64,000 nucleotides of DNA from Amblyomma americanum (lineage: Eukaryota > Arthropoda > Arachnida > Ixodida > Ixodidae), in NCBI RefSeq assembly GCF_052857255.1, contig NW_027526502.1:223501-287500 (forward strand), read 5' to 3'. Positions 1-14,900 of the stretch are shown here, piece after piece (within the stretch, counting starts at the first letter, position 1; every line of letters begins with the position of its first letter). The translations under genes were made by a program, and so were the position numbers. The notes under the pieces were generated by a model. The model saw only the letters and a list, made by a program, of their open reading frames with translations, was not told the origin of the DNA and did no database searches.

Positions 1-3000
1 GGGCAAGTCAGCGTTTTCCACGCTCATGCTGTCAGCTGGGTGACAACACGAAGTTCAGACGGTGGAAGGCAATCTGCAGCAAAACGCAGTGACACAGTAA
101 GTTGGTGCTCGCCGCTTATCGTCTCCGCTGCCAAGTGAGGCCGAAGGCGATGGGTCTCTGTCCTTATAGCTGGCGTGCGATGACGTCAGGTGAAAACGCC
201 ACCGATAGCCGCAACCGCCGAAGGAAACCGCCCCTTTTGGCCGGTAAGGGCAAGCCAACGCTTGCCACGCTCATGCAGTAAGCTGGGTGAGAACACGAAG
301 TTCAGACGGTGGAAGGCAATCTGCAGCAAAACGCAGTGACACAGAAAGTTGGTGCTCGCCGCTTATCGTCTCCGCTGCCAAGTGAGGCCGAAGGCGATGG
401 GTCTCTGTCCTTATAGCTGGCGTCCGATTACGTCAGGTGAAAACGCCACCGATAGCCGCAACCACTGAAGGAAACCGCCCCTTTTAGCCGGTGAGGGCAA
501 GCCAACGTTTTCCACGCTCATGCAGTCAGCTGGTTGAGGGCACAAAGTTCAGACGGTGGAAGGCAATCTGCAGCAAAACGCAGCGACACAGTAATTTGGT
601 GCTCGCCGCTTATCGTCTCCGCTGCCAAGTGAGGCCGAAGGCGATGGGTCTCTGTCCTTATAGCTGGCGTCCGATGACGTCAGGTGAAAACGCCGCCCAT
701 AGACGCAACCGCTGAAGGAAACCGCCCCTTTTAACCGGTAAGGGCAAGCCAACGTTTGCCACGCTCATGCAGTCAGCTGGTTGAGGGCACAAAGTTCAGA
801 CGGTGGAAGGCAATCTGCAGCAAAACGCAGCGACACAGTAATTTGGTGCTCGCCGCTTATCGTCTCCGCTGCCAAGTGAGGCCGAAGGCGATGGGTATCT
901 GTCCTTATAGCTGGCGTGCGATGACCTCAGGTGAAAACGCCACCGATAGCCGCAACCGCTGAAGGAAAACGCCCCTTTTAGCTGGTAAGGGCAAGCCAAC
1001 GTTTGCCACGCTCATGCAGTCAGCTGGGTGACAACACGAAGTTCAGACGGTGGAAGGCAATCTGCAGCAAAACGCAGTGACACAGTAAGTTGGTGCTCGC
1101 CGCTTATCGTCTCCGCTGCCAAGTGAGGCCGAAGGCGATGGGTCTCTGTCCTTATGGCTGGCGTCCGATGACGTCAGGTGAAAACGCAACCGATAGCCGC
1201 AACCGCTGAAGGAAACCGCCCCTTTTAGCCGGTAAGGGAAAGCCAACGTTTTCCACGCTCATGCAGTCAGCTGGTTGAGGGCACAAAGTTCAGACGGTGG
1301 AAGGCAATCTGCAGCAAAACGCAGCGACACAGTAAGTTGGTGCTCTCCGCTTATCGTCTCCGCTGCCAAGTGAGGCCGAAGGCGATGGGTCACTATCCTT
1401 ACAGCTGGCGTCCGATGCCGTCAGGTGAAAACGCCACCGATAGCCGCAACCGCTGAAGGAAACCGCCCCTTCTAGCCGGTAAGTGCAAGTCAGCGTTTTC
1501 CACGCTCATGCAGTCAGCTGGTTGAGGGCACAAAGTTCAGACGCTGGAAGGCAATCTGAAGCAAAACGCAGCGACACAGTAAGTTGGTGCTCGCCGCTTA
1601 TCGTCTCCGCTGCCAAGTGAGGCCGAAGGCGATGGGTCTCTGTCCTTATAGCTGGCGTCCGATGACGTCAGGTGAAAACGCCACCGATAGCCACAACCTC
1701 TGAAGGAAACCGCCCCTTCTAGCCGATAAGGGAAAGCCAATGATTGCCAGGCTCATGCAGTCAGCTGGTTGAGGGCACAAAGTTCAGACGGTGGAAGGCA
1801 ATCTGCAGCAAAACGCAGCGACACAGTAAGTTGGTGCTCGCCGCTTGTCGTCTCCGCTGCCAAGTGAGGCCGAACGCGATGGGTCTCTGTCCTTATAGCT
1901 GGCGACCGATGACGTCAGGTGAAAACGCCACCGATAGCCACAACCGCTGAAGGAAACCACCCCTTCTAGCTGGTAAGGGAAAGCCAATGTTTGCCACGCT
2001 CATGCAGTCAGCTGGTTGAGGGCACAAAGTTCAGACGGTGGAAGGCAATCTGCAGCAAAACGCAGCGCCACAGTAAGTTGGTGCTCGCCGCTTGTCGTCT
2101 CCGCTGCCAAGTGAGGCCGAAGGCGATGGGTCTCAGTCCTTAAAGCTGGCGTCCGATGACGTCAGGTGAAAACGCCACCGATAGCCACAACCGCTGAAGG
2201 AAACCGCCCCTTCTAGCCGGTAAGGGAAAGCCAATGGTTGCCACGCTCATGCAGTCAGCTGGTTGAGGGCACAAAGTTCAGACGATGGAAGGCAATCTGC
2301 AGCAAAACGCAGCGACACAGTAAGTTGGTGCTCGCCGCTTATCGTCTCCGCTGCCAAGCGAGGCCGAAGGCGATGAGTCTCTGTCCTTAAAGCTGGCGTC
2401 CGATGACGTCAGGTGAAAACGCCACCGATAGCCGCAACCGCTGAAGGAAACCGCCCCTTTTAGCCGCTACGGGCAAGCCAACGTTTTCCACGCTCATGCA
2501 GTCAGCAGGTTGAGGGCACAAAGTTCAGGCGGTGGAAGGCACTCTGCAGCAAAACGCAGCAACACAGTAAGTTGGTGCTCGCCGCTTATCGTCTCCGCTG
2601 CCAAGTGAGGCGGAAGGCGATGGGTTTCTGTCCTTATAGCTGGCGTCCGATGACGTCAGGTGAAAACGCCACCGATAGCCGCAACCGCTGAAAGAAACCG
2701 CCCTTCTAGCCGGTAAGGGCAAGCCAACGTTTTCCACGCTCATGCAGTCAGCTGGTTGAGGGCACAAAGTTCAGACGGTGGAAGGCAATCTGCAGCAGAA
2801 CGCAGCGACACAGTAAGTTGATGCTCGCCGCTTATCGTCTCCGCTGCCAAGTGAGGCCGAAGGCGATGGGTCTCTGTCCTTATAGCTGGCGTCCGATGAC
2901 GTCAGGTGAAAACGCCACCGATAGCCGTAACCACTGAAGGAAACCGCCCCTTCTAGCCGGTAAGGGCAAGCCAACGTTTGTCACGCTCATGCAGTCAGCT

Positions 3001-6000
3001 GGTTGAGGGCACAAAGTTCAGACTGTGGAAGGCCATCTGCGGCAAAACGCAGCGACACAGTAAGTTGGTGCTCGCCGCTTATCGTCTCCGCTGCCAAGTG
3101 AGGCCGAAGGCGATGGGTCTCTTTCCTTATAGCTGGCGTCCGATGACGTCAGCTGAAAACGCCACCGAGAGCCGCAACCGCTGAAGGAAACCGCCCCTTT
3201 TAGCCGGTAAGGGCAAGCCAACGTTTGCCACGCTCATGCAGTCAGCTGGTTGAGGGCACAAATTTCAGACGGTGGAAGGCAATCTGCAGCAAAACGCAGC
3301 GACACAGTAAGTTGGTGCTCGCCGGTTATCGTCTCCGCTGCAAAGTGAGGCCGAAGGCGATGGGTCTCTGTCCTTAAAGCTGGCGACCGATGACGTCAGG
3401 TGAAAACGCCACCGGTAGCCGCGACCGCTGAAGGAAACCGCCCCTTTTAGCCGGTAAGGGCAAGCCAACGTTTGTCACGCTCAAGCACTCAGCTGGTTGA
3501 GGGCACAAAGTTCAGACGGTGGAAGGCAATCTGCAGCAAAACGCAGCGACACAGTGAGTTGGTGCTCGCCGCTTATCGTCTCCGCTGCCAAGTGAGGCCG
3601 AAGGCGATGGGTCTCTGTCCTTATAGCTGGCGTCCGATGACGTCAGGTGAAAACGCCACCGATAGCCGCAACCGCTGAAGGAAACCGCACCTTTTAGCCG
3701 GTAAGCGCAAGCCATCGTTTTCCACGCTAATGCAGTCAGCTGGCTGAGGGCACAAAGTTCAGACGGTGGAAGGCAATCTGCAGCAAAACGCAGCGACACA
3801 CTAAGTTGGTGCTCGCCGCTTATCGTCTCCGCTCGCAAGTGAGGCCGAAGGCGATGGGTCTCTGTCCTCATAGCTGGTGTCCTATGACGACAGGTGAAAA
3901 CGCCACCGATAGCCGCAACCGCTTAAAGAAACCGCCCCTTCTAGCCGGTAAGGGCAAGTCAGCGTTTTTCACGCTCATGCAGTCAGCTGGTTGAGAGCAC
4001 AAAGTTCAGACGGTGGAAGGCAATCTGCAGCAAAACGCAGCGACACAGTAATTTGGTGCTCGCCGCTTATCGTCTCCGCTGCCAAGTGAGGCCGAAGGCG
4101 ATGGGTATCTGTCCTTATAGCTGGCGTGCGATGACCTCAGGTGAAAACGCCACCGATAGCCGCAACCGCTGAAGGAAACCGCCCCTTTTAGCTGGTAAGG
4201 GCAAGCCAACGTTTGCCACGCTCATGCAGTCAGCTGGGTGACAACACGAAGTTCAAACGGTGGAAGGCAATCTGCAGCAAAACGCAGTGACACAGTAAGT
4301 TGGTGCTCGCCGCTTATCGTCTCCGCTGCCAAGTGAGGCCGAAGGCGATGGGTCTCTGTCCTTATGGCTGGCGTCCGATGACGTCAGGTGAAAACTCAAC
4401 CGATAGCCGCAACCGCTGAAGGAAACCGCCCCTTTTAGCCGGTAAGGGAAAGCCAACGTTTTCCACGCTCATGCAGTCAGCTGGTTGAGGGCACAAAGTT
4501 CAGACGGTGGAAGGCAATCTGCAGCAAAACGCAGCGACACAGTAAGTTGGTGCTCTCCGCTTATCGTCTCCGCTGCCAAGTGAGGCCGAAGGCGATGGGT
4601 CACTATCCTTACAGCTGGCGTCCGATGCCGTCAGGTGAAAACGCCACCGATAGCCGCAACCGCTGAAGGAAACCGCCCCTTCTAGCCGGTAAGGGCAAGT
4701 CAGCGTTTTCCACGCTCATGCAGTCAGCTGGTTGAGGGCACAAAGTTCAGACGGTGGAAGGCAATCTGCAGCAAAACGCAGCGACACAGTAAGTTGGTGC
4801 TCTCCGCTTATCGTCTCCGCTGCCAAGTGAGGCCGAAGGCGATGGGTCACTATCCTTACAGCTGGCGTCCGATGCCGTCAGGTGAAAACGCCACCGATAG
4901 CCGCAACCGCTGAAGGAAACCGCCCCTTCTAGCCGGTAAGGGCAAGTCAGCGTTTTCCACGCTCATGCTGTCAGCTGGGTGACAACACGAAGTTCAGACG
5001 GTGGAAGGCAATCTGCAGCAAAACGCAGTGACACAGTAAGTTGGTGCTCGCCGCTTATCGTCTCCGCTGCCAAGTGAGGCCGAAGGCGATGGGTCTCTGT
5101 CCTTATAGCTGGCGTGCGATGACGTCAGGTGAAAACGCCACCGATAGCCGCAACCGCCGAAGGAAACCGCCCCTTTTGGCCGGTAAGGGCAAGCCAACGC
5201 TTGCCACGCTCATGCAGTAAGCTGGGTGAGAACACGAAGTTCAGACGGTGGAAGGCAATCTGCAGCAAAACGCAGTGACACAGAAAGTTGGTGCTCGCCG
5301 CTTATCGTCTCCGCTGCCAAGTGAGGCCGAAGGCGATGGGTCTCTGTCCTTATAGCTGGCGTCCGATTACGTCAGGTGAAAACGCCACCGATAGCCGCAA
5401 CCACTGAAGGAAACCGCCCCTTTTAGCCGGTGAGGGCAAGCCAACGTTTTCCACGCTCATGCAGTCAGCTGGTTGAGGGCACAAAGTTCAGACGGTGGAA
5501 GGCAATCTGCAGCAAAACGCAGCGACACAGTAATTTGGTGCTCGCCGCTTATCGTCTCCGCTGCCAAGTGAGGCCGAAGGCGATGGGTCTCTGTCCTTAT
5601 AGCTGGCGTCCGATGACGTCAGGTGAAAACGCCGCCCATAGACGCAACCGCTGAAGGAAACCGCCCCTTTTAACCGGTAAGGGCAAGCCAACGTTTGCCA
5701 CGCTCATGCAGTCAGCTGGTTGAGGGCACAAAGTTCAGACGGTGGAAGGCAATCTGCAGCAAAACGCAGCGACACAGTAATTTGGTGCTCGCCGCTTATC
5801 GTCTCCGCTGCCAAGTGAGGCCGAAGGCGATGGGTATCTGTCCTTATAGCTGGCGTGCGATGACCTCAGGTGAAAACGCCACCGATAGCCGCAACCGCTG
5901 AAGGAAAACGCCCCTTTTAGCTGGTAAGGGCAAGCCAACGTTTGCCACGCTCATGCAGTCAGCTGGGTGACAACACGAAGTTCAGACGGTGGAAGGCAAT

Positions 6001-8930
6001 CTGCAGCAAAACGCAGTGACACAGTAAGTTGGTGCTCGCCGCTTATCGTCTCCGCTGCCAAGTGAGGCCGAAGGCGATGGGTCTCTGTCCTTATGGCTGG
6101 CGTCCGATGACGTCAGGTGAAAACGCAACCGATAGCCGCAACCGCTGAAGGAAACCGCCCCTTTTAGCCGGTAAGGGAAAGCCAACGTTTTCCACGCTCA
6201 TGCAGTCAGCTGGTTGAGGGCACAAAGTTCAGACGGTGGAAGGCAATCTGCAGCAAAACGCAGCGACACAGTAAGTTGGTGCTCTCCGCTTATCGTCTCC
6301 GCTGCCAAGTGAGGCCGAAGGCGATGGGTCACTATCCTTACAGCTGGCGTCCGATGCCGTCAGGTGAAAACGCCACCGATAGCCGCAACCGCTGAAGGAA
6401 ACCGCCCCTTCTAGCCGGTAAGTGCAAGTCAGCGTTTTCCACGCTCATGCAGTCAGCTGGTTGAGGGCACAAAGTTCAGACGCTGGAAGGCAATCTGAAG
6501 CAAAACGCAGCGACACAGTAAGTTGGTGCTCGCCGCTTATCGTCTCCGCTGCCAAGTGAGGCCGAAGGCGATGGGTCTCTGTCCTTATAGCTGGCGTCCG
6601 ATGACGTCAGGTGAAAACGCCACCGATAGCCACAACCTCTGAAGGAAACCGCCCCTTCTAGCCGATAAGGGAAAGCCAATGATTGCCAGGCTCATGCAGT
6701 CAGCTGGTTGAGGGCACAAAGTTCAGACGGTGGAAGGCAATCTGCAGCAAAACGCAGCGACACAGTAAGTTGGTGCTCGCCGCTTGTCGTCTCCGCTGCC
6801 AAGTGAGGCCGAACGCGATGGGTCTCTGTCCTTATAGCTGGCGACCGATGACGTCAGGTGAAAACGCCACCGATAGCCACAACCGCTGAAGGAAACCACC
6901 CCTTCTAGCTGGTAAGGGAAAGCCAATGTTTGCCACGCTCATGCAGTCAGCTGGTTGAGGGCACAAAGTTCAGACGGTGGAAGGCAATCTGCAGCAAAAC
7001 GCAGCGCCACAGTAAGTTGGTGCTCGCCGCTTGTCGTCTCCGCTGCCAAGTGAGGCCGAAGGCGATGGGTCTCAGTCCTTAAAGCTGGCGTCCGATGACG
7101 TCAGGTGAAAACGCCACCGATAGCCACAACCGCTGAAGGAAACCGCCCCTTCTAGCCGGTAAGGGAAAGCCAATGGTTGCCACGCTCATGCAGTCAGCTG
7201 GTTGAGGGCACAAAGTTCAGACGATGGAAGGCAATCTGCAGCAAAACGCAGCGACACAGTAAGTTGGTGCTCGCCGCTTATCGTCTCCGCTGCCAAGCGA
7301 GGCCGAAGGCGATGAGTCTCTGTCCTTAAAGCTGGCGTCCGATGACGTCAGGTGAAAACGCCACCGATAGCCGCAACCGCTGAAGGAAACCGCCCCTTTT
7401 AGCCGCTACGGGCAAGCCAACGTTTTCCACGCTCATGCAGTCAGCAGGTTGAGGGCACAAAGTTCAGGCGGTGGAAGGCACTCTGCAGCAAAACGCAGCA
7501 ACACAGTAAGTTGGTGCTCGCCGCTTATCGTCTCCGCTGCCAAGTGAGGCGGAAGGCGATGGGTTTCTGTCCTTATAGCTGGCGTCCGATGACGTCAGGT
7601 GAAAACGCCACCGATAGCCGCAACCGCTGAAAGAAACCGCCCTTCTAGCCGGTAAGGGCAAGCCAACGTTTTCCACGCTCATGCAGTCAGCTGGTTGAGG
7701 GCACAAAGTTCAGACGGTGGAAGGCAATCTGCAGCAGAACGCAGCGACACAGTAAGTTGATGCTCGCCGCTTATCGTCTCCGCTGCCAAGTGAGGCCGAA
7801 GGCGATGGGTCTCTGTCCTTATAGCTGGCGTCCGATGACGTCAGGTGAAAACGCCACCGATAGCCGTAACCACTGAAGGAAACCGCCCCTTCTAGCCGGT
7901 AAGGGCAAGCCAACGTTTGTCACGCTCATGCAGTCAGCTGGTTGAGGGCACAAAGTTCAGACTGTGGAAGGCCATCTGCGGCAAAACGCAGCGACACAGT
8001 AAGTTGGTGCTCGCCGCTTATCGTCTCCGCTGCCAAGTGAGGCCGAAGGCGATGGGTCTCTTTCCTTATAGCTGGCGTCCGATGACGTCAGCTGAAAACG
8101 CCACCGAGAGCCGCAACCGCTGAAGGAAACCGCCCCTTTTAGCCGGTAAGGGCAAGCCAACGTTTGCCACGCTCATGCAGTCAGCTGGTTGAGGGCACAA
8201 ATTTCAGACGGTGGAAGGCAATCTGCAGCAAAACGCAGCGACACAGTAAGTTGGTGCTCGCCGGTTATCGTCTCCGCTGCAAAGTGAGGCCGAAGGCGAT
8301 GGGTCTCTGTCCTTAAAGCTGGCGACCGATGACGTCAGGTGAAAACGCCACCGGTAGCCGCGACCGCTGAAGGAAACCGCCCCTTTTAGCCGGTAAGGGC
8401 AAGCCAACGTTTGTCACGCTCAAGCACTCAGCTGGTTGAGGGCACAAAGTTCAGACGGTGGAAGGCAATCTGCAGCAAAACGCAGCGACACAGTGAGTTG
8501 GTGCTCGCCGCTTATCGTCTCCGCTGCCAAGTGAGGCCGAAGGCGATGGGTCTCTGTCCTTATAGCTGGCGTCCGATGACGTCAGGTGAAAACGCCACCG
8601 ATAGCCGCAACCGCTGAAGGAAACCGCACCTTTTAGCCGGTAAGCGCAAGCCATCGTTTTCCACGCTAATGCAGTCAGCTGGCTGAGGGCACAAAGTTCA
8701 GACGGTGGAAGGCAATCTGCAGCAAAACGCAGCGACACACTAAGTTGGTGCTCGCCGCTTATCGTCTCCGCTCGCAAGTGAGGCCGAAGGCGATGGGTCT
8801 CTGTCCTCATAGCTGGTGTCCTATGACGACAGGTGAAAACGCCACCGATAGCCGCAACCGCTTAAAGAAACCGCCCCTTCTAGCCGGTAAGGGCAAGTCA
8901 GCGTTTTTCATGCTCATGCAGTCAGCTGGT
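1..8930. repeat. Higher-order repeat, 4,939-bp period (20 monomers, one 1 bp short)
   Basis: Bases 1 to about 3990 recur at 4940 to about 8930 with almost no change; one visible difference is CACGCTC near 3970 against CATGCTC near 8909. The shift of 4,939 equals 20 x 247 minus the 1-bp deletion carried by the monomer near 2700 and again near 7639. Within the first copy, the monomers at 4006-4456 repeat those at 796-1246 (shift 3,210, or 13 x 247 - 1), and the GATGCCGTC monomer is duplicated at about 4600 and 4847. This shows smaller unequal exchanges inside the larger unit. Confidence 0.9.
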
Positions 8931-11900
8931 TGAGGGCACAAAGTTCAGACGGTGGAAGGCAATCTGGAGCAAAACGCACCGACACAGTAAGTTGGTGCTC
9001 GCCGCTTATCGTCTCCGCTGCCACGTGAGGCCGAAGGCGATGGGTCTCTGTCCTTATAGCTGGCGTCCGATGACATCAGGTGAAAACGCCACAGATAGCC
9101 GCAACCGCTGAAGGAAACCGCCCCTTCTAGCCGGTAAGGGCAAGCCAACGTTTTCCACGCTCATGCAGTCAGCTGGTTGAGGGCACAAAGTTCAGACGGT
9201 GGAAGGCAATCTGCAGCAAAACGCAGCGACACAGTAAGTTGGTGCTCGCCGCTTGTCGTCTCCGCTGCCAAGTGAGGCCGAAGGCGATGGGTCTCTGTCC
9301 TTATAGCTGGCGTCCGATGACGTCAGGTGAAAACGCCACCGATAGCCACAACCGCTGAAGGAAACAGCCCCTTCTAGCCGGTAAGGGCAAGCCAACGTTT
9401 TCCACGCTCATGCTCTCAGCTGGTTGAGGCCACAAAGTTCAGACGGTGGAAGGCAATCTGCAGCAAAACGCAGCGACACAGTAAGTTGGTGCTCGCCGCT
9501 TGTCGTCTCCTCTGCCAAGTGAGGCCGAAGGCGATGGGTCTCTGTCCTTGTAGCTGGCGTCCGATGACGTCAGGTGAAAACGCCACCGATAGCCGCAACC
9601 GCTGAAGAAAACCGCTCCTTCTAGCCGGTAAGGGCAAGCTAACGTTTGCCACGCTCATGCAGTCAGCTGGTTAAGGGCACAAAGTTCAGACGGTGGAAGG
9701 CAATCTGCAGCAAAACGCAGCGACACAGTAAGTTGGTGCTGGCCGCTTATCGTCTCCGCTGCCAAGAGAGGCCGAAGGCGATGGGTCTCTCTCCTTATAA
9801 CTGGCGTCCGATGACGTCAGGTGAAAACGCCACCGATAGCCGCAACCGCTGAAGGAAACCGCCCCTTCTAGCCGGTAAGGGCAAGTTAGCGTTTTCCACG
9901 CTCATGCAGTCAGCTGGTATAGGGCACAAAGTTCAGACGGTGAAAGGCAATCTGCAGCAAAACGCAGCGACACAGTAAGTTGGTGCTCGCCGCTTATCGT
10001 CTTCGCTGCCAAGTGAGGCCGAAGGCGATGGGTCTCAGTCCTTATAGCTGGCGTCCGATGACGTAAGGTGAAAACGCCACCGATAGCCGCAACCGCTGAA
10101 GGAACCCGCCCCTTTTAGCCGGTAAGTGCAAGCCAACGTTTTCCACGCTCATGCAGTCAGCTGGTTGAGGGCACAAAGTTCAGACGGTGGAAGGCAATCT
10201 GCAGCAAAACGCACCGACACAGTAAGTTGGTGCTCGCCGTTTATCGTCCTCGCTGCCAAGTGAGGCTGAAGGCGATGGGTCTCTGTCCTTATAGCTGGCG
10301 TCCAATGACGTCAGGTGAAAACGCCACCGATAGCCGCAACCGCTGAAGGAAACCGCCCCTTTTAGCCGGTAAGTGCAAGCCAACGTTTGCCACGCTCATG
10401 CAGACAGCTGGTTGAGGGCACAAAGTTCTGACGGTGGAAGGCAATCTGCAGCAAAACGCAGCGACACAGTAAGTTGGTGCTCGCCGCTTATCGTTTCCGC
10501 TTCCAAGTGAGGCCGAAGGCGATGGGTCTCTGTCCTTAAAGCTGGCGTCCGATGTCGTCAGGTGAAAACGCCACCGATAGCCACAACCGCTGAAAGAAAC
10601 CGCCCCTTCTAACCGGTAAGGGCAAGCCAATGTTTGCCACGCTCATGCAGTCAGCTAGTTGAGGGCCCAAAATTCAGACGGTGGAAGGCAATCTGCAGCA
10701 AAACGCAGCGACACAGTAAGTTGGTGCTCGCCGCTTATCGTCTCCGCTGCCAAGTGAGGCCGAAGGCGATGGGTCTCTGTCCTTATAGCTGGCGTCCGAT
10801 GACGTCAGGTGAAAACGCCACCGATAGCCGCAACCACTGAACGAAAACGCCCCTTTTAGCCGGTAAGGGCAAGCCAACGTTTTCCACGCTCATGCAGTCA
10901 GCTGGTTGAGGGCACAAAGTTCAGACGGTGGAAGGCAATCAGCTGGTTGAGGGCACAAAGTTCAGACGGTGGAAGGCAATCTGCAGCAAAACGCAGCGAC
11001 ACAGTAAGTTGGTGCTCGCCGCTTATCGTCTCCGCTGCCAAGTGAGGTCGAAGGCGATGGGTCTCTGTCCTTATAGCTGGCGTCCGATGACGTCAGGTGA
11101 AAACGCCACCGATAGCCGCAACCATTGATGGAAACCGCCCCTTCTAGCCGGTAAGGGCAAGCCAGCGTTTTCCACGCTCATGCTCTCAGCTGGTTGAGGC
11201 CACAAAGTTCAGACGGTGGAAGGCAATCTGCAGCAAAACGCAGCGACACAGTAAGTTGGTGCTCGCCGCTTGTCGTCTCCTCTGCCAAGTGAGGCCGAAG
11301 GCGATGGGTCTCTGTCCTTATAGCTGGCGTCCGATGACATCAGGTGAAAACGCCACCGATAGCCACAACCGCTGAAGGAAACCGCACCTTCTAGCCGGTA
11401 AGGGAAAGCCAATGTTTGCCACGCTCATGCAGTCAGCTGGTTGAGGGCACAAAGTTCAGACGGTGGAAGGCAATCTGCAGCAAAACGCAGCGACACAGTA
11501 AGTTGGTTTTTGCCGCTTATCGTCTCCGCTGCCAAGTGAAGCCGAAGGCGATGAGTCTCTGTCCTTATAGCTGGCGTCCGATGACGTCAGGTGAAAACGC
11601 CACCGATAGCCGCAACCGCTGAAGGAAACCGCCCCTTTTAGCCGCTAAGGGCAAGCCAACGTTTCCCACGCTCATGCAGTCAGCTGGTTGAGGGCACAAA
11701 GTTCAGACGGTGGAAGGCAATCTGCAGCAAAACGCAGCGACACAGTAAGTTGGTGCTCGCCGCTTATCGACTTCGCTGCCAAGTGAGGCCGAAGGCGATG
11801 GGTCTCTGTCCTTGTAGCTGGCGTCCGATGACGTCAGGTGAAAACGCCACCGATAGCCGCAACCGCTGAAGAAAACCGCTCCTTCTAGCCGGTAAGGGCA

Positions 11901-14900
11901 AGCTAACGTTTGCCACGCTCATGCAGTCAGCTGGTTAAGGGCACAAAGTTCAGACGGTGGAAGGCAATCTGCAGCAAAACGCAGCGACACAGTAAGTTGG
12001 TGCTGGCCGCTTATCGTCTCCGCTGCCAAGAGAGGCCGAAGGCGATGGGTCTCTCTCCTTATAACTGGCGTCCGATGACTTCAGGTGAAAACGCCACCGA
12101 TAGCCGCAACCGCTGAAGGATACCGCCCCTTCTAGCCGCTAAGGGCAAGTTATCGTTTTCCACGCTCATGCAGTCAGCTGGTATAGGGCACAAAGTTCAG
12201 ACGGTGAAAGGCAATCTGCAGCAAAACGCAGCGACACAGTAAGTTGGTGCTCGCCGCTTATCGTCTTCGCTGCCAAGTGAGGCCGAAGGCGATGGGTCTC
12301 AGTCCTTATAGCTGGCGTCCGATGACGTAAGGTGAAAACGCCACCGATAGCCGCAACCGCTGAAGGAAACCGCCCCTTTTAGCCGGTAAGTGCAAGCCAA
12401 CGTTTTCCACGCTCATGCAGTCAGCTGGTTGAGGGCACAAAGTTCAGACGGTGGAAGGCAATCTGCAGCAAAACGCACCGACACAGTAAGTTGGTGCTCG
12501 CCGTTTATCGTCCTCGCTGCCAAGTGAGGCTGAAGGCGATGGGTCTCTGTCCTTATAGCTGGCGTCCAATGACGTCAGGTGAAAACGCCACCGATAGCCG
12601 CAACCGCTGAAGGAAACCGCCCCTTTTAGCCGGTAAGTGCAAGCCAACGTTTGCCACGCTCATGCAGACAGCTGGTTGAGGGCACAAAGTTCTGACGGTG
12701 GAAGGCAATCTGCAGCAAAACGCAGCGACACAGTAAGTTGGTGCTCGCCGCTTATCGTCTCCGCTGCCAAGTGAGGCCGAAGGCGATGGGTCTCTGTCCT
12801 TATAGCTGGCGTCCGATGACGTCAGGTGAAAACGCCACCGATAGCCGCAACCGCTGAAGGAAACCGGCCCTTTTAGCCGGTAAGGGCAAGCCAACGTTTT
12901 CCATGCTCATGCAGTTAGCTGGTTTAGGGCACAAAGTTCAGACGGTGGAAGGCAATCTGCAGCAAAACGCAGCGACACAGTAAGTTGGTGCTCGCCGCTT
13001 ATCGTCTCCGCTGCCAAGTGAGGCCGAAGGCGATGGGTCGCTGTCCTTATAGCTGGCGTCCGATGACGTCAGGTGAAAACGCCACTGATAGCCGCAACCG
13101 CTGAAGGAAACCGCCCCTTCTAGCCGGTAAGGGCAAGCCAACGTTTGCCACGCTCATGCAGTCAGCTGGTTGAGGGCACAAAGTTCAGACGGTGGAAGGC
13201 AATCTGCAGCAAAACGCAGCGACACAGTAAGTTGGTGCTCTCCGCTTATCGTCTCCGCTGCCAAGTGAGGCCGAAGGCGATGGGTCACTATCCTTACAGC
13301 TGGCGTCCGATGCCGTCAGGTGAAAACGCCACCGATAGCCGCAACCGCTGAAGGAAACCGCCCCTTCTAGCCGGTAAGTGCAAGTCAGCGTTTTCCACGC
13401 TCATGCAGTCAGCTGGTTGAGGGCACAAAGTTCAGACGCTGGAAGGCAATCTGAAGCAAAACGCAGCGACACAGTAAGTTGGTGCTCGCCGCTTATCGTC
13501 TCCGCTGCCAAGTGAGGCCGAAGGCGATGGGTCTCTGTCCTTATAGCTGGCGTCCGATGACGTCAGGTGAAAACGCCACCGATAGCCACAACCTCTGAAG
13601 GAAACCGCCCCTTCTAGCCGATAAGGGAAAGCCAATGATTGCCAGGCTCATGCAGTCAGCTGGTTGAGGGCACAAAGTTCAGACGGTGGAAGGCAATCTG
13701 CAGCAAAACGCAGCGACACAGTAAGTTGGTGCTCGCCGCTTGTCGTCTCCGCTGCCAAGTGAGGCCGAACGCGATGGGTCTCTGTCCTTATAGCTGGCGA
13801 CCGATGACGTCAGGTGAAAACGCCACCGATAGCCACAACCGCTGAAGGAAACCACCCCTTCTAGCTGGTAAGGGAAAGCCAATGTTTGCCACGCTCATGC
13901 AGTCAGCTGGTTGAGGGCACAAAGTTCAGACGGTGGAAGGCAATCTGCAGCAAAACGCAGCGCCACAGTAAGTTGGTGCTCGCCGCTTGTCGTCTCCGCT
14001 GCCAAGTGAGGCCGAAGGCGATGGGTCTCAGTCCTTAAAGCTGGCGTCCGATGACGTCAGGTGAAAACGCCACCGATAGCCACAACCGCTGAAGGAAACC
14101 GCCCCTTCTAGCCGGTAAGGGAAAGCCAATGGTTGCCACGCTCATGCAGTCAGCTGGTTGAGGGCACAAAGTTCAGACGATGGAAGGCAATCTGCAGCAA
14201 AACGCAGCGACACAGTAAGTTGGTGCTCGCCGCTTATCGTCTCCGCTGCCAAGCGAGGCCGAAGGCGATGAGTCTCTGTCCTTAAAGCTGGCGTCCGATG
14301 ACGTCAGGTGAAAACGCCACCGATAGCCGCAACCGCTGAAGGAAACCGCCCCTTTTAGCCGCTACGGGCAAGCCAACGTTTTCCACGCTCATGCAGTCAG
14401 CAGGTTGAGGGCACAAAGTTCAGGCGGTGGAAGGCACTCTGCAGCAAAACGCAGCAACACAGTAAGTTGGTGCTCGCCGCTTATCGTCTCCGCTGCCAAG
14501 TGAGGCGGAAGGCGATGGGTTTCTGTCCTTATAGCTGGCGTCCGATGACGTCAGGTGAAAACGCCACCGATAGCCGCAACCGCTGAAAGAAACCGCCCTT
14601 CTAGCCGGTAAGGGCAAGCCAACGTTTTCCACGCTCATGCAGTCAGCTGGTTGAGGGCACAAAGTTCAGACGGTGGAAGGCAATCTGCAGCAGAACGCAG
14701 CGACACAGTAAGTTGATGCTCGCCGCTTATCGTCTCCGCTGCCAAGTGAGGCCGAAGGCGATGGGTCTCTGTCCTTATAGCTGGCGTCCGATGACGTCAG
14801 GTGAAAACGCCACCGATAGCCGTAACCACTGAAGGAAACCGCCCCTTCTAGCCGGTAAGGGCAAGCCAACGTTTGTCACGCTCATGCAGTCAGCTGGTTG

